A stretch of 64,000 bases of DNA from an uncultured Corynebacterium sp. (GCF_937999985.1 NZ_CALLDG010000052.1:15969-79968); one strand, 5' to 3'. Positions 25,355-33,967 are shown, counted from the first letter of the stretch. Numbers and translations: made by a program. The notes: generated from the sequence alone by a model not told the origin.

Positions 25355-26536
25355 CTAGCGCTTGCCCTGGTTGATCCTCTCCATGAGGTAGGCCGGGGGC
25401 TGGATGTCAATCTCCGCCCTGCCGTCACCTTTCGCCTTGATGTCGGTGAACGTGGTGATCTCAGCCATGTGCGAAAACATCAGTCGTGGGCTCAGCGCGC
25501 CCGCTTGCCGCGAGAACTCCTGGGCGGTCACTGCCGCCATCATCTTGATGGAACCCAGCAGGTCGGTGCCTTCGCCCATCTCTCGAACTAGGGTGATGTG
25601 GCGATGCGGCGTGGAAAAAACAAGTCCTTCGCTGGGATCGATCTGCGGCAGGTAGCGCTCGAGGATCTCGTTCATGAGCAGGGGCACTGATCCCGCATAG
25701 TAAGAGCCGCTTTCGATCGCCCAGAAGCGCTCGTTGGGGCGGTCTTCGCTCGCTCGAACAGGCTGCACATCCAAGCCGGAATCGATCAGCTCCTGCCACA
25801 GGTTGCGGTAGCCAATCCGGAACAAGTCCTCAATCGGACCGCGATTGTTCAGCGAACCTGGGCTCAGCGCCAAAACGGAATTTGGTGTATCCAGAACCAG
25901 GTTGATGCACAGGTCATCCGAATAGGGTCGAATTGGCGAATCCGGGTTGAACTCTAGTGCATCCGCCCGCGACTGCTCCGGCAGAAGATCGATCGCCATT
26001 AGGCGCGCCCGCAAACGGGAGTAAAACTCCGCATCCGGAAGCGAAAGTAAATCCCGCTCCGAGCTGGCAGCCGGCCCGAGCAGACTATTGACGAAATGCT
26101 CTACCAGCACAGGCATATCCCGACCGAAATCCTCGGCATTGGCGCACTGCTTCGTGATGTTCTCGAGCCCCAGTTGCGACCCCTCGCCATAGTCTGGCGC
26201 GGGGAGCTGCCCGCCATAGGGGCCGGGCGTGGGGCCTGGGTAGCTCAGCGGCTTCTGAATGTGTTCGGGCTTGCTGTAGTACACGACCTCGGGCGTGGGG
26301 GTTGCGCCGTAGCCCAGGCTGTTGAGCGTCCGCACAATCTGCCGGATCAGCGCCGTCGATTGGTGCAGGTCCAGGCGAGGTAGCGGCACCGGCGGGTCCT
26401 GCGGGCCGGGCTCTGCAAGCGGTGCGCTGGGGTTTGCTGGCGAATTGGGTGCAGGCGAGGTTCTGTGTGGGGTGTCGTGTGATGCATCGTGCGAGCCGAA
26501 GATCCGACTCAACCAGTTGCGCTTCTTAGGTGCCAT
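25355..26536 (-). CDS. Conserved-looking protein of unknown function
   Basis: 393 residues from the ATG at 26536 (APKKRNWLSRIFGSHDAS), preceded by GTGGGGG. A basic, Pro/Ser-rich N-terminus of about 70 residues (PHRTSPAPNSPANPSAP) precedes a soluble domain with LHQSTALIRQIVRTLNSLGY, DDLCINLVLDTPNSVLALSP, FWAIESGSYYAGSVPLLMNE and SEGLVFSTPHRHITLVREMG. No transmembrane helix or signal peptide. The C-terminal half has the look of a DUF1444/SMI1-like immunity or stress protein, but I cannot assign it. It faces the HNH gene tail to tail (24 bp apart) and diverges from dnaJ, so it also belongs to the insertion that separates the chaperone genes. Confidence 0.6.
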   Translation of the reverse strand: MAPKKRNWLSRIFGSHDASHDTPHRTSPAPNSPANPSAPLAEPGPQDPPVPLPRLDLHQSTALIRQIVRTLNSLGYGATPTPEVVYYSKPEHIQKPLSYPGPTPGPYGGQLPAPDYGEGSQLGLENITKQCANAEDFGRDMPVLVEHFVNSLLGPAASSERDLLSLPDAEFYSRLRARLMAIDLLPEQSRADALEFNPDSPIRPYSDDLCINLVLDTPNSVLALSPGSLNNRGPIEDLFRIGYRNLWQELIDSGLDVQPVRASEDRPNERFWAIESGSYYAGSVPLLMNEILERYLPQIDPSEGLVFSTPHRHITLVREMGEGTDLLGSIKMMAAVTAQEFSRQAGALSPRLMFSHMAEITTFTDIKAKGDGRAEIDIQPPAYLMERINQGKR

Positions 26537-26635
26537 GACCCCCACCCTAGCTAGTTTCGGGCTGGCAAGTCTTCGGCAAAGGCTGCTGCAAGTCTCCGGT
26601 AATGAACGCTGCAAGGCCCGAAGTGATGTGGGGAG

Positions 26636-26660
26636 GGAATAAATACGTGGGGGCGTCGTT
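26636..26660 (+). promoter_or_regulatory. SigH-type promoter of dnaJ-hspR
   Basis: GGAAT, 17 nt, GTT. The spacer holds a copy of the dispersed GACGCCC element in reverse orientation. It gives dnaJ-hspR heat/oxidative-stress control independent of dnaK. Confidence 0.55.
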
Positions 26661-26671
26661 AAAGAAGATTA
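26649..26671 (-). repeat. Dispersed T-tract/GACGCCC element, copy 6
   Basis: Reverse-strand core GACGCCCCC preceded by TAATCTTCTTTAAC. Overlaps the putative SigH promoter of dnaJ. Confidence 0.5.
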
Positions 26672-26681
26672 GATAACAAAA

Positions 26682-26702
26682 GTTCAGCGCGGTAGACTCA
26701 AG
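26682..26702 (+). promoter_or_regulatory. HAIR-like operator of dnaJ-hspR
   Basis: GTTCAGC-N7-ACTCAAG has a perfect right half and a partial left half; the right half continues into a small palindrome ACTCAAGGTTGAGT. It predicts HspR autoregulation. Confidence 0.7.
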
Positions 26703-26752
26703 GTTGAGTATTAACACCCCGCGTGAACAGCGCAATAAGGAAGGAGCGACAC

Positions 26753-27976
26753 ATGGCGCACAGTGAATGGGCCGAGAAGGATTATTACAAAGACCTCGGC
26801 GTGTCCTCCACCGCATCGGCAGAGGAGATCAAGAAAGCTTATCGCAAGATCGCCCGCGAGAATCATCCGGATGCGAACCCGGGCGATACGGCGGCGGAGG
26901 AGCGGTTCAAGAAGGCTTCCGAAGCGTACAGCGTGGTGGGGGACAAGGAAAAGCGCGCGGAGTACGACGAGCTGAAGCAGATGCTCGCTAGCGGAGCCTA
27001 CTCGAGCTTCGGCGGTGCGGGTGGTGCTGGCGGCTTTGGTGGCGCAGGTGGCACAAACTTTGGTGGCGGCGGCTTTAATGTCTCTGATCTTTTTGGAAAT
27101 GACGCCACCAGTGGCGGATTCGGGGATGTCTTCAGCGGACTCTTCGGCGACGATCCGACCGCTGGCGCCTCCCGCAGCCGATTCGGTGGCCGGGGTGGCC
27201 GGGCTGGACGCCGCACTCAGCGCAGCCGCGGGGCGGACGTGGAGACGGAGCTGACCCTCGAATTCCGCGAGGCCACCAAGGGTGTGACCGTGCCGATCCG
27301 CCTGACCAAGCCCGAACCGTGCGAAAGCTGCCACGGCTCCGGCGCTAAGGCGGGCACTTCTCCGCAGAGCTGCGCTACCTGTAACGGCAGCGGCATGGTC
27401 AGCGAGAACAGGGGGGCCTTTGGGTTCTCCCGCCCATGCGCGGACTGTTCTGGCACTGGCTCGGTGATTAAGGACAAGTGCCCGGATTGTTCCGGCACGG
27501 GGCGGACTACTCAGTCCCGCACGATTACCGTGCGCGTGCCTGCGGGCGTGGTCGACGGGCAGAAGGTGCGCCTGGCCGGACAGGGCTCGGCGGGGCAGCG
27601 CGGTAAGCCGGCTGGCGACCTGTTCGTGACGGTGCACGTGAAGCCCGACAAGGTGTTCAGTCGCGACGGCGACGACCTGAAACTGACCGTGCCGGTGAGC
27701 TACCCCGAGCTGGTGCTCGGCGGCGCGGTGACGGTGCCGACCCTGGCCTCCAAGGTGCGGGTGCGCATCCCCGCCGGTACGCAAGATGGCACCACGCTGC
27801 GCGTGCGTGGCCACGGTGTGAACAAGCGCAATGGCGCTAGCGGCGATCTGCTGGTGACTGTGAAGGTGGCCGTGCCGAAGAACTTGGACGAGGGCGCGAT
27901 GAGCGCGCTGCGCAAGTATTCGGAAGAGGAAAAGCGCTCCGGATTCGACCCCCGCGAAGGATGGGAGGGTAACTGA
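26753..27976 (+). CDS. dnaJ: Hsp40 co-chaperone DnaJ
   Basis: 407 residues. The J domain ([23 protein letters not shown] in [10 protein letters not shown]) is followed by a Gly/Phe-rich linker ([16 protein letters not shown]). The zinc domain has four CxxCxGxG repeats ([32 protein letters not shown]), then the C-terminal substrate-binding domains. It stimulates DnaK ATPase and delivers substrates. The start at 26753 is set by AAGGAAGGAG. The hspR start overlaps its stop codon (TGATG). In C. glutamicum dnaJ directly follows grpE; here they are 3.5 kb apart. Confidence 0.97.
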   Translation: MAHSEWAEKDYYKDLGVSSTASAEEIKKAYRKIARENHPDANPGDTAAEERFKKASEAYSVVGDKEKRAEYDELKQMLASGAYSSFGGAGGAGGFGGAGGTNFGGGGFNVSDLFGNDATSGGFGDVFSGLFGDDPTAGASRSRFGGRGGRAGRRTQRSRGADVETELTLEFREATKGVTVPIRLTKPEPCESCHGSGAKAGTSPQSCATCNGSGMVSENRGAFGFSRPCADCSGTGSVIKDKCPDCSGTGRTTQSRTITVRVPAGVVDGQKVRLAGQGSAGQRGKPAGDLFVTVHVKPDKVFSRDGDDLKLTVPVSYPELVLGGAVTVPTLASKVRVRIPAGTQDGTTLRVRGHGVNKRNGASGDLLVTVKVAVPKNLDEGAMSALRKYSEEEKRSGFDPREGWEGN

Positions 27977-28398
27977 TGAGTAACGGCAAGAACGGCGGCG
28001 ATCGCGAGGTTTTCGTGATCTCCGTCGCTGCGCGGATTACCGGAATGCACGCCCAGACGCTGCGCACGTATGACCGCATGGGTTTGGTGACGCCCCAACG
28101 CACCAGCGGCGGCGGCCGCCGCTACTCGCGCGAGGATATTGAGCAGCTGCAGGAGATCCAGCGCCTCTCCCACGAGGAGGGCGTGAACCTGGCAGGCATC
28201 AAGACGATCATCGCCCAACAGAACCGGCTGGACGAGCTGGAAGAAGAAAACGCGGCACTGCGCCGCCGCCTGGCGGAGATGCAGGCCCGCGTGGAGCGGG
28301 GCGAGGGTGCAGGCGCGGGCGGGCGCTCGCGTGGCGAGATTGTGCATGTCCCGCGCTCTACCTCTGTGGTTCTGTGGGACCGGCAGAAGCGGCGGTAA
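27976..28398 (+). CDS. hspR: MerR-family heat-shock repressor HspR
   Basis: 140 residues. The MerR winged-helix domain reads VFVISVAARITGMHAQTLRT and YDRMGLVTPQRTSGGGRRYS, with a following coiled coil (LDELEEENAALRRRLAEMQA) for dimerisation. HspR binds HAIR sites with DnaK as co-repressor; candidate sites are upstream of dnaK, dnaJ and clpB in this window. Coupled to dnaJ by a one-base overlap. Its stop codon directly abuts the stop codon of the antiporter gene on the other strand. Confidence 0.95.
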   Translation: MSNGKNGGDREVFVISVAARITGMHAQTLRTYDRMGLVTPQRTSGGGRRYSREDIEQLQEIQRLSHEEGVNLAGIKTIIAQQNRLDELEEENAALRRRLAEMQARVERGEGAGAGGRSRGEIVHVPRSTSVVLWDRQKRR

Positions 28399-29976
28399 CT
28401 AGAGGCTGATCTGGCCAGTGACGATCAGGTACAAAGCACCGATGGCGGAGGCGACGATGAGGGCACTGATGATCCACTCGAAGGTGTTGAACACGCGCCC
28501 GCCGGCCTTGATGCGGGTGGCGACGTAGACCACCAGGCCGGGCACGATCAGCAGCGTGCCGAGCAGGACGAACTGTAGCTCGGCGGCGTACAGCAGCCAC
28601 AGGGAGTAACCGAAAGCTACGGCACTGATGAGCAGGTGCCCGCGATTGGTTTTCTTGCTGACCTCGGGGCCGGAGATGTCGAACTTCGAGCCGGCGTCCG
28701 GGTGCTTGAATCCGTGGCCACGGGTGGCCAGGAACAGCAGGTACAGGCTGGAGAACACGTAGGGCACCAGGTACAGGGACGTGGCCAGCTGCACCATCGT
28801 GGTGTACGTGGATTCGTTCAGGTAGAAGATGATGATGAACGCCTGGATAACCACGGCGGACAGGAACTGCGAGACGTATGGGGCGCCCATGTCGTTGGTG
28901 CGTCCAACGGCCTTCGGTAGCAGCCCATCCTGAGCCATCAGGGTGATCGGTTCGGCACACAGCATCTGCCAGGAGACGTAGGCACCCAGAACGGAGATGC
29001 ACAGGCCGACGGAGATCAGGCCAGCACCCCACGGGCCGACGACGTGCTCCAGGACGGTGCCCATGGAGTTATCGCCCATCGCGGCGAGCTCTTCGCGGGA
29101 GACCACGCCGAAGGACAGGAAGCTCACGGCGGTGAGCAGGAAGAACACGGAGACGAATCCCAGGAAGGTGGCCAGGGAAACATCCTTACGGTGGCGTGCG
29201 CGCTTCGAGTAGGTGGAAGCGCCCTCCACGCCGATGAAGGCCCACACGGTGAACAGCATCATGCCCTTAACCTGGTCGCCGAGGGAAAGCGCCTGGTCCT
29301 GGTTCTCACCGAAGGTGGCGGCGCGGCCCCAGAAGTCGGAGGTGAACACGTCCGTGTTGAAGCCGACGAAGGCCACGAGCACCAGGAACGCCAGGATCGG
29401 CAGGATCTTCGCCACTGTGGTGATGACGTTCATGATCGCCGCTTGGCGCACGCCGCGGGAAAGAATCAGGAAGATTCCCCAGGTGAGAGCTGATACGCAG
29501 ATCGACTGCACCAGCGGATGATCGCCGCCGAAAATGGGGAAGAAGAAGCTCAGGGAGCCGAAGAACAGCGTCGCGTAGCCCACCTGGGCGATGATGGTGC
29601 CCAGCCAGTAGCCCCACGCGGAGGCGAAGCCGACGAAGTCACCCAGGCCGGCGCGCACGTAAGAGTACACGCCAGAGTCCAGGTGCGGTTTACGCAGTGC
29701 TAGAGCCTGGAAGACGTAGGCGATGCACAGCATGCCCACGCCGGTGATGCCCCAGCCGATCAGTGCAGCACCCGGCGAGGCGACAGACGCGATGTTCTGC
29801 GGCAGCGCGAAAATGCCGGCGCCGACGGTGGAGCCGATGATCAGGCTGACGAGCGTGCCCATGCGGACGGTGCGTGGGTCGTCCTTGACCAGCACTTCAG
29901 CGGTGGAGGCCTGCGGGTGATAAACCTCGGCAGTCTCCTGAGTATATGGGGTATCCCCATTATTAGAGATATTCAC
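28399..29976 (-). CDS. APC-family basic amino acid/polyamine antiporter (ArcD-like)
   Basis: 525 residues from GTG, about 12-13 transmembrane helices. Family signatures: VSLIIGSTVGAGIFALPQNI (the GAGIF motif), DSGVYSYVRAGLGDFVGFAS, FIGVEGASTYSKRA and YVSWQMLCAEPITLMAQDGL. It is closest in appearance to arginine/ornithine and related antiporters. No arginine deiminase, ornithine carbamoyltransferase or decarboxylase gene is adjacent, so the exchanged pair is unassigned. A -10 box 7 nt before the GTG indicates a leaderless mRNA. Confidence 0.85.
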   Translation of the reverse strand: MNISNNGDTPYTQETAEVYHPQASTAEVLVKDDPRTVRMGTLVSLIIGSTVGAGIFALPQNIASVASPGAALIGWGITGVGMLCIAYVFQALALRKPHLDSGVYSYVRAGLGDFVGFASAWGYWLGTIIAQVGYATLFFGSLSFFFPIFGGDHPLVQSICVSALTWGIFLILSRGVRQAAIMNVITTVAKILPILAFLVLVAFVGFNTDVFTSDFWGRAATFGENQDQALSLGDQVKGMMLFTVWAFIGVEGASTYSKRARHRKDVSLATFLGFVSVFFLLTAVSFLSFGVVSREELAAMGDNSMGTVLEHVVGPWGAGLISVGLCISVLGAYVSWQMLCAEPITLMAQDGLLPKAVGRTNDMGAPYVSQFLSAVVIQAFIIIFYLNESTYTTMVQLATSLYLVPYVFSSLYLLFLATRGHGFKHPDAGSKFDISGPEVSKKTNRGHLLISAVAFGYSLWLLYAAELQFVLLGTLLIVPGLVVYVATRIKAGGRVFNTFEWIISALIVASAIGALYLIVTGQISL

Positions 29977-29983
29977 GGTTAGT

Positions 29984-29989
29984 ACCGTA
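29984..29989 (-). promoter_or_regulatory. -10 box TACGGT for leaderless antiporter mRNA
   Basis: On the minus strand TACGGT is followed by exactly 7 nt and the GTG start at 29976. Confidence 0.45.
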
Positions 29990-30043
29990 CAACGTGTCCG
30001 TTGGTTAGGCCAACCTGCTGCGGTTTTGCGGCGTTAGCTCTCG

Positions 30044-30555
30044 CTAGTTGTGCTCGGCTGTGCTCGGCTCCCAACCCAGCGCAGGCGCGACGTGGGTAGC
30101 GAAGTTCTTCAGTAGGCGAACATTGGCCTCTACGCCCAGCTGATTCGGGATAGTGAGCATCAACGTGTCGGTCTCGGCCACTGCGGCGTCATTAAGAAGA
30201 TCCTCGACGAGCTTGTCGGGTTCACCAATATAGGTTCGGCCGAAGGCGGAGCTGCTGCGCCTGCAGGTCACCGAAGCTGTCACCGTTGCTCTCGGTGAGG
30301 AGGGTGGAGCTCATGAGGTTGACGCCCGCCTGCCCCGCCCGCTCGGCGGTCTAGGTTGGGGAAATGCGGGAGTACGGGGATGGAGGCGCCGGGCTGGTAT
30401 ATGTGCGGGTATTGCTTCTTTGCCGAGGGGGCGGTGGCCATGCCTACTCCGCGGATGGCGGCTAGGTGGCGCAGGAAGTGCTCGCGGGCGATGTCGGCGC
30501 CTCGGGGGTCGGTGGAGTCGGTGTGGTCGAAGCTGAGGAATCCGAAGGCTTTCAT
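30044..30555 (-). pseudogene. Decayed luciferase-like (LLM) flavin-dependent monooxygenase
   Basis: Three family blocks occur in order but in different frames and far too close together. The N-terminus MKAFGFLSFDH starts at 30555; an internal block MSSTLLTESNGDSFGDLQAQ lies near 30250-30320; the C-terminus FGRTYIGEPDKLVEDLL...LTIPNQLGVEANVRLLKNFA ends at 30044. A normal member has about 360 residues; only about 170 codons remain, so at least two deletions with frame changes occurred. Confidence 0.75.
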
Positions 30556-30645
30556 GGTGCCAGTGCACGAGAACATAGTTGAGGCATCAACTAAGTTCTT
30601 GGCTGTGGACTACGGACGATTTTCGGGAAGGGTAGGAATGTAGTC

Positions 30646-31212
30646 ATGCAAGATACTCGGCGAGGCATGACATTTTCCGCGGACGTGGGGCAGGACCTGT
30701 GCGGGGTGAACAGCCTGCATGTACTCGCTACCGAACAGGGCATACGAGGCATAGGTTTCGCTGGGGAAAATTGGGGTGCGGTGGATGAGCTGGCGGAAGA
30801 TGCGGCGAGTCGGCATGTAGCGGGGCGGCATGTAGCGGGGCGGCATGCGGCAGAAGAGCATATAGAGGAGGCCGCAAGGCAGCTGGGGGAGTACTTCGCG
30901 GGGGAGCGGCGGGAGTTCACCGTGCCCGTGGACTTCAGTGGCTTGACAACTCCCTTCCGGCGCCGGGCGACGGAGGCCCTGGCGCAGATCCCGTACGGGG
31001 AGACCATTACGTATGCCCAGCTGGCGGCTCTGGCGGGCAATCCGCGTGCCGTGCGCGCCGCAGCCTCGGCGTGCGCGCGTAACCCGCTGCCGATCCTGTA
31101 CCCGTGCCACCGGGTGATCCGCAGCGACGGGAGCCTCGGCGAGTACCGGGGTGGCGCGGAGACCAAGCGGGCGCTGCTGGAGATGGAGCGCGCGCTAATA
31201 TCGCGCATTTAG
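30646..31212 (+). CDS. ogt: Methylated-DNA--protein-cysteine methyltransferase (Ogt)
   Basis: 188 residues. It repairs O6-alkylguanine by transferring the alkyl group to its own Cys in LYPCHRVIRSDGSLGEYRGG (Cys near residue 150). The preceding DNA-binding helix and Arg finger region (AALAGNPRAVRAAASACARN) are present. The N-terminal domain carries an unusual His-rich repeat, SRHVAGRHVAGRHAAEEH near residues 55-70, encoded by a 15-bp tandem repeat; this probably expands a loop. The 3' end overlaps the DUF1023 gene by 18 bp, tail to tail. Confidence 0.9.
   Translation: MQDTRRGMTFSADVGQDLCGVNSLHVLATEQGIRGIGFAGENWGAVDELAEDAASRHVAGRHVAGRHAAEEHIEEAARQLGEYFAGERREFTVPVDFSGLTTPFRRRATEALAQIPYGETITYAQLAALAGNPRAVRAAASACARNPLPILYPCHRVIRSDGSLGEYRGGAETKRALLEMERALISRI
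30811..30852 (+). repeat. 15-bp tandem repeat inside ogt
   Basis: CGGCATGTAGCGGGG occurs twice exactly and a third time in part (CGGCATGCGGCAG). In frame it encodes RHVAG units, so copy-number change would not break the gene. Confidence 0.8.
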
Positions 31213-32541
31213 CTCCGGGGACCACATGTAGGAACTGTGGGCGTCGGTCTCCCCGCGGCTCATGAGGTAGAGGTCCAGGATTCGGCTCCAGCCGTAGCTG
31301 CTCCAGCTGCCGGAGTCAGGGGTGGCGGAGTCTGGGGTGGCAGAGTCAGGGGCAAAGTCTGGCGACGCGGGGTCCTTGCCGTGCACTCCAAACCCTGGGG
31401 TAGTGGTGAGTCGGATCATGTCGCCGGGCACGTGCTCGTTGATGACCTGGCCGTGGCTACTGTGCTCATCCGGCGACCCATCCGGCGGTGCAATCAGCTT
31501 CAGATCCTCGGCATGCTGTGCGTGTACGCCGGGGCTGCCCCAGAAACGCACCTCGTCGGCGGTGAGCCCCTCGCTGCCTTTCGCCGCGGCCTCCCCGACC
31601 ACGACCGAACCGTAGCTATAGCCCACCACCTGCAGTTTTGCGTCAGGGTTTCGCTCACGCAGCTGGCGCTGATGCTCCCGCAGCGCGGTGGCGCCCTCCT
31701 TCGCCGGCGCCTGGGAGATCGCGCCGGGCAGATCCCCCGGAGCCGAGTAGCCATGCCACGCCACCACCGCCACGTTCCTGCCGTGCACCGCCGCATCCGC
31801 AGCCGTCGCCCGAGCCCACGCCTCGGTGCGTACAAGCGCGTCCGCATTACTCGACCCCACGCCGCTGACCAGCGTAATCACCTCGTCGGCGCTCTCGACA
31901 TCACCCACCGTCACCACCGGACCATGCGGCGTATCCACCCTCTGTACTGGAGGCAAGTTCTGGGGCCCCTTTATTGATGACGCCCCCTCGACCTCACCGA
32001 CCCCAGCATCACTTCGGGGTGGCGCGACCGTGCCACTGATCGCGGAGACTGCGGTGCCGGACACCCGATCCAGCACACTCGCCAGCTGGAGAGCCCCGCG
32101 CAGAACATTGGTCAGCACCAGCGCCAGGTTCTGCGCGGCCTCACCGATGCCGGGTATGAAGGCCAGGTGACGGGCGGAGACCTCCCCGTCCTGGTGCACC
32201 GACATTAATGCCCCGCGGGCCAACCCCACGGTCGTGCGCACTACCGACCGGGTGGGGCCCAGCACGTCGGCGTGGGTGCCCGCCAGCTGGCCGATGGTGC
32301 TGCTGCTGAAACCGGCGGTATCCAGTTGGTTCGCGGCGGAATCGGTGGCGTGGCCGGCGGCGTCCGCGGCCTGCCCGGACCAGTCCGCGCCCCACTTGGC
32401 CTGCTCCCGGGCGTTCGCAGCGTGGCGGGATGTCTTGTCGCCATTGCGGGTGAAGAGGTCGGCGGCGGAGCGCAGGGCCTCTACGTTTGCGGCCTTGAGG
32501 GCGTCTACGGTGACTGTGCTGGTAGTTGGTGTGGCGATCAT
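31195..32541 (-). CDS. DUF1023 alpha/beta hydrolase with helical N-terminal domain
   Basis: 448 residues from the ATG at 32541. The first 180 residues are helical and Ala-rich (DALKAANVEALRSAADLFTR, KWGADWSGQAADAAGHATDS), resembling WXG100-type helical hairpins. The hydrolase domain (PF06259) follows, with VAVVAWHGYSAPGDLPGAIS, the nucleophile elbow VVGYSYGSVVVGEAA (Ser near residue 308), FWGSPGVHAQHAEDL and a C-terminal His in NEHVPGDMIRL. A Pro-Asp-Ser repeat (SATPDSATPDSGS) precedes the last 40 residues. Its start overlaps the stop of the upstream small gene (ATGA). Family members often pair with small helical proteins, a type VII-like arrangement; export is unproven. Confidence 0.75.
   Translation of the reverse strand: MIATPTTSTVTVDALKAANVEALRSAADLFTRNGDKTSRHAANAREQAKWGADWSGQAADAAGHATDSAANQLDTAGFSSSTIGQLAGTHADVLGPTRSVVRTTVGLARGALMSVHQDGEVSARHLAFIPGIGEAAQNLALVLTNVLRGALQLASVLDRVSGTAVSAISGTVAPPRSDAGVGEVEGASSIKGPQNLPPVQRVDTPHGPVVTVGDVESADEVITLVSGVGSSNADALVRTEAWARATAADAAVHGRNVAVVAWHGYSAPGDLPGAISQAPAKEGATALREHQRQLRERNPDAKLQVVGYSYGSVVVGEAAAKGSEGLTADEVRFWGSPGVHAQHAEDLKLIAPPDGSPDEHSSHGQVINEHVPGDMIRLTTTPGFGVHGKDPASPDFAPDSATPDSATPDSGSWSSYGWSRILDLYLMSRGETDAHSSYMWSPELNARY
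31968..31987 (+). repeat. Dispersed T-tract/GACGCCC element, copy 7
   Basis: Core GACGCCCCC at 31979 after CCTTTATTGAT. Antisense inside the DUF1023 gene, encoding EGASSIKG. Confidence 0.5.
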
Positions 32542-32864
32542 CGGCCGGCCCCCGCAAAGGCATCCGAGCCGTCGGTGTCGGCGACGGTTACATTCTCGGC
32601 GTACACGCCGATGGTGCGGCTCATGTTCGACAGTTGGCGGCCGAACCCCGTGAAGGCCGCGTGGAGCCTGTCGGCGGCTGTGGCGATGGCCCGCGTGGTG
32701 GCTCCGCCCGGAATGTCCGGTGCGGAAGCGTTGGCCACCGAATAGCCCGCCGAGGCGCACTGCACTCCGTCCTCGTTAATCACCTCGCAGCGCCCGTGGA
32801 CTGCTGCTGTATCCAGCGCCATCGTGTCCAAATAGTCCAAAAATCCCATCGTCGAATAGTTCAC
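32538..32864 (-). CDS. Small helical partner protein upstream of the DUF1023 hydrolase
   Basis: 108 residues from the GTG at 32864, chosen for the AGGGGG site 7 nt upstream; ATG 32849 is an alternative. The sequence MGFLDYLDTMALDTAAVHGR leads to a segment with two Cys (GRCEVINEDGVQCASAG) and a helical C-terminus (AIATAADRLHAAFTGFGRQL). No signal peptide or known domain. ATGA overlap with the hydrolase gene implies translational coupling, and size and context suggest an ESX-like helical partner; that is inference. Confidence 0.6.
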   Translation of the reverse strand: MNYSTMGFLDYLDTMALDTAAVHGRCEVINEDGVQCASAGYSVANASAPDIPGGATTRAIATAADRLHAAFTGFGRQLSNMSRTIGVYAENVTVADTDGSDAFAGAGR

Positions 32865-32919
32865 GTGCTTACCCCCTGGAGATCGCGACCTGCTTTCTGG
32901 GAGTGAGTGTAGGGAGGCT

Positions 32920-32944
32920 AGGGGCGTCAAAAAAGAAAAATTTT
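32920..32944 (-). repeat. Dispersed T-tract/GACGCCC element, copy 8
   Basis: Reverse-strand core GACGCCCCT after AATTTTTCTTTTTT, the strongest T-tract of the set. Intergenic between divergent genes at 32864 and 33041. Confidence 0.55.
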
Positions 32945-33027
32945 TCGGGGCTGTGGATAACTCAGCTTTATCCACAGGGCGGCCATCGCGGCGCTGCCAA
33001 AAGGGGGCGCGATGTCGGCAATGTCGC

Positions 33028-33033
33028 TAGGGT
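33028..33033 (+). promoter_or_regulatory. -10 box TAGGGT for leaderless nitrilase-family mRNA
   Basis: TAGGGT lies exactly 7 nt before the ATG at 33041, and no Shine-Dalgarno sequence is present. Confidence 0.5.
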
Positions 33034-33040
33034 GGACTGT

Positions 33041-33967
33041 ATGCGTATCGCTGTCATCCAGATGAAAGCCGAACCGAACGTGGAAGCCAACCTGGCTCGC
33101 ATCCTGAAGTACATCGCGTCCGGTGCGGCAAATGGTGCCGACCTGGTCGTCTTCCCCGAGGCGGCCATGTTCCCCTTCGATAGCGGGCGGCTGGATACCG
33201 TCGCCCAACCGCTGGATGGGCCCTTCGCCCAGGCGATTATCGACACGGCCAAGAAGCACGGCACCACCGCCGTTGTCGGCATGTTCACCCCGGCCGATAC
33301 GGTCTACCGCACCCCGAGCGGGCAGCTGGTGGAGGAGCAGCCCAGCGACTCCCCGGAGGCCAACCAGTTCCGCCGCGTGAACAACACCCTGCTGGTTGCC
33401 GGACCGGACTACGTGACGCACTACGACAAGATCCACACCTACGATGCCTTCGGCTACCGCGAGTCCGATACCGTCAAGCCGGGTAAGCGCCGGGTGGTTA
33501 TCGACGTCGGTGGCGTGGGAGTGGGGCTGGCCACCTGCTACGACATCCGCTTCCCTGGCCACTTCGTGGCGATGGCAGCGGCGGGCGCAAAGGTGATGGT
33601 TGTGCCCTCCAGCTGGGCTGATGGTCCAGGCAAGCTGGAGCAGTGGCGCGAACTCACCGCGGCCCGCGCGCTGGATTCCGCCAGCTACCTAATCGCTGCG
33701 GGCATGGCACGCCCGGGCTCTCCGGAGCGCTACGGTACTGCGGATGGCCCCACCGGCATCGGCCACTCCGTGGCGATCGGCCCGAACGGCGCCCGGCTGG
33801 CGGAGACCGGCTACGCCGCCCAGGTGCTGACCATCGACATCGACCCGAACTACGTGGACAAGGTTCGCAAGAACCTGCCCGTACTGGAAGGCCACCACAC
33901 CGACCGTGAGCTCGGCGTGGGGGTCGATCTGGTCGGTGACGTGGAGGAAGCTCAGCAGCTGAAGTAG
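33041..33967 (+). CDS. Carbon-nitrogen hydrolase (nitrilase superfamily amidase)
   Basis: 308 residues. The Glu-Lys-Cys triad is present: VVFPEAAMFPF (Glu about 44), THYDKIHTYDAFGYRESD (Lys about 128) and GLATCYDIRFPGHFVAMA (Cys about 165). The branch resembles Nit1/Nit2-like amidases of general C-N hydrolysis (omega-amidase or deaminated-glutathione amidase type) more than aliphatic nitrilases. Cytoplasmic. It converges on the flavohaemoprotein-like gene with 5 bp between stop codons and no visible terminator. Substrate not determined. Confidence 0.85.
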   Translation: MRIAVIQMKAEPNVEANLARILKYIASGAANGADLVVFPEAAMFPFDSGRLDTVAQPLDGPFAQAIIDTAKKHGTTAVVGMFTPADTVYRTPSGQLVEEQPSDSPEANQFRRVNNTLLVAGPDYVTHYDKIHTYDAFGYRESDTVKPGKRRVVIDVGGVGVGLATCYDIRFPGHFVAMAAAGAKVMVVPSSWADGPGKLEQWRELTAARALDSASYLIAAGMARPGSPERYGTADGPTGIGHSVAIGPNGARLAETGYAAQVLTIDIDPNYVDKVRKNLPVLEGHHTDRELGVGVDLVGDVEEAQQLK

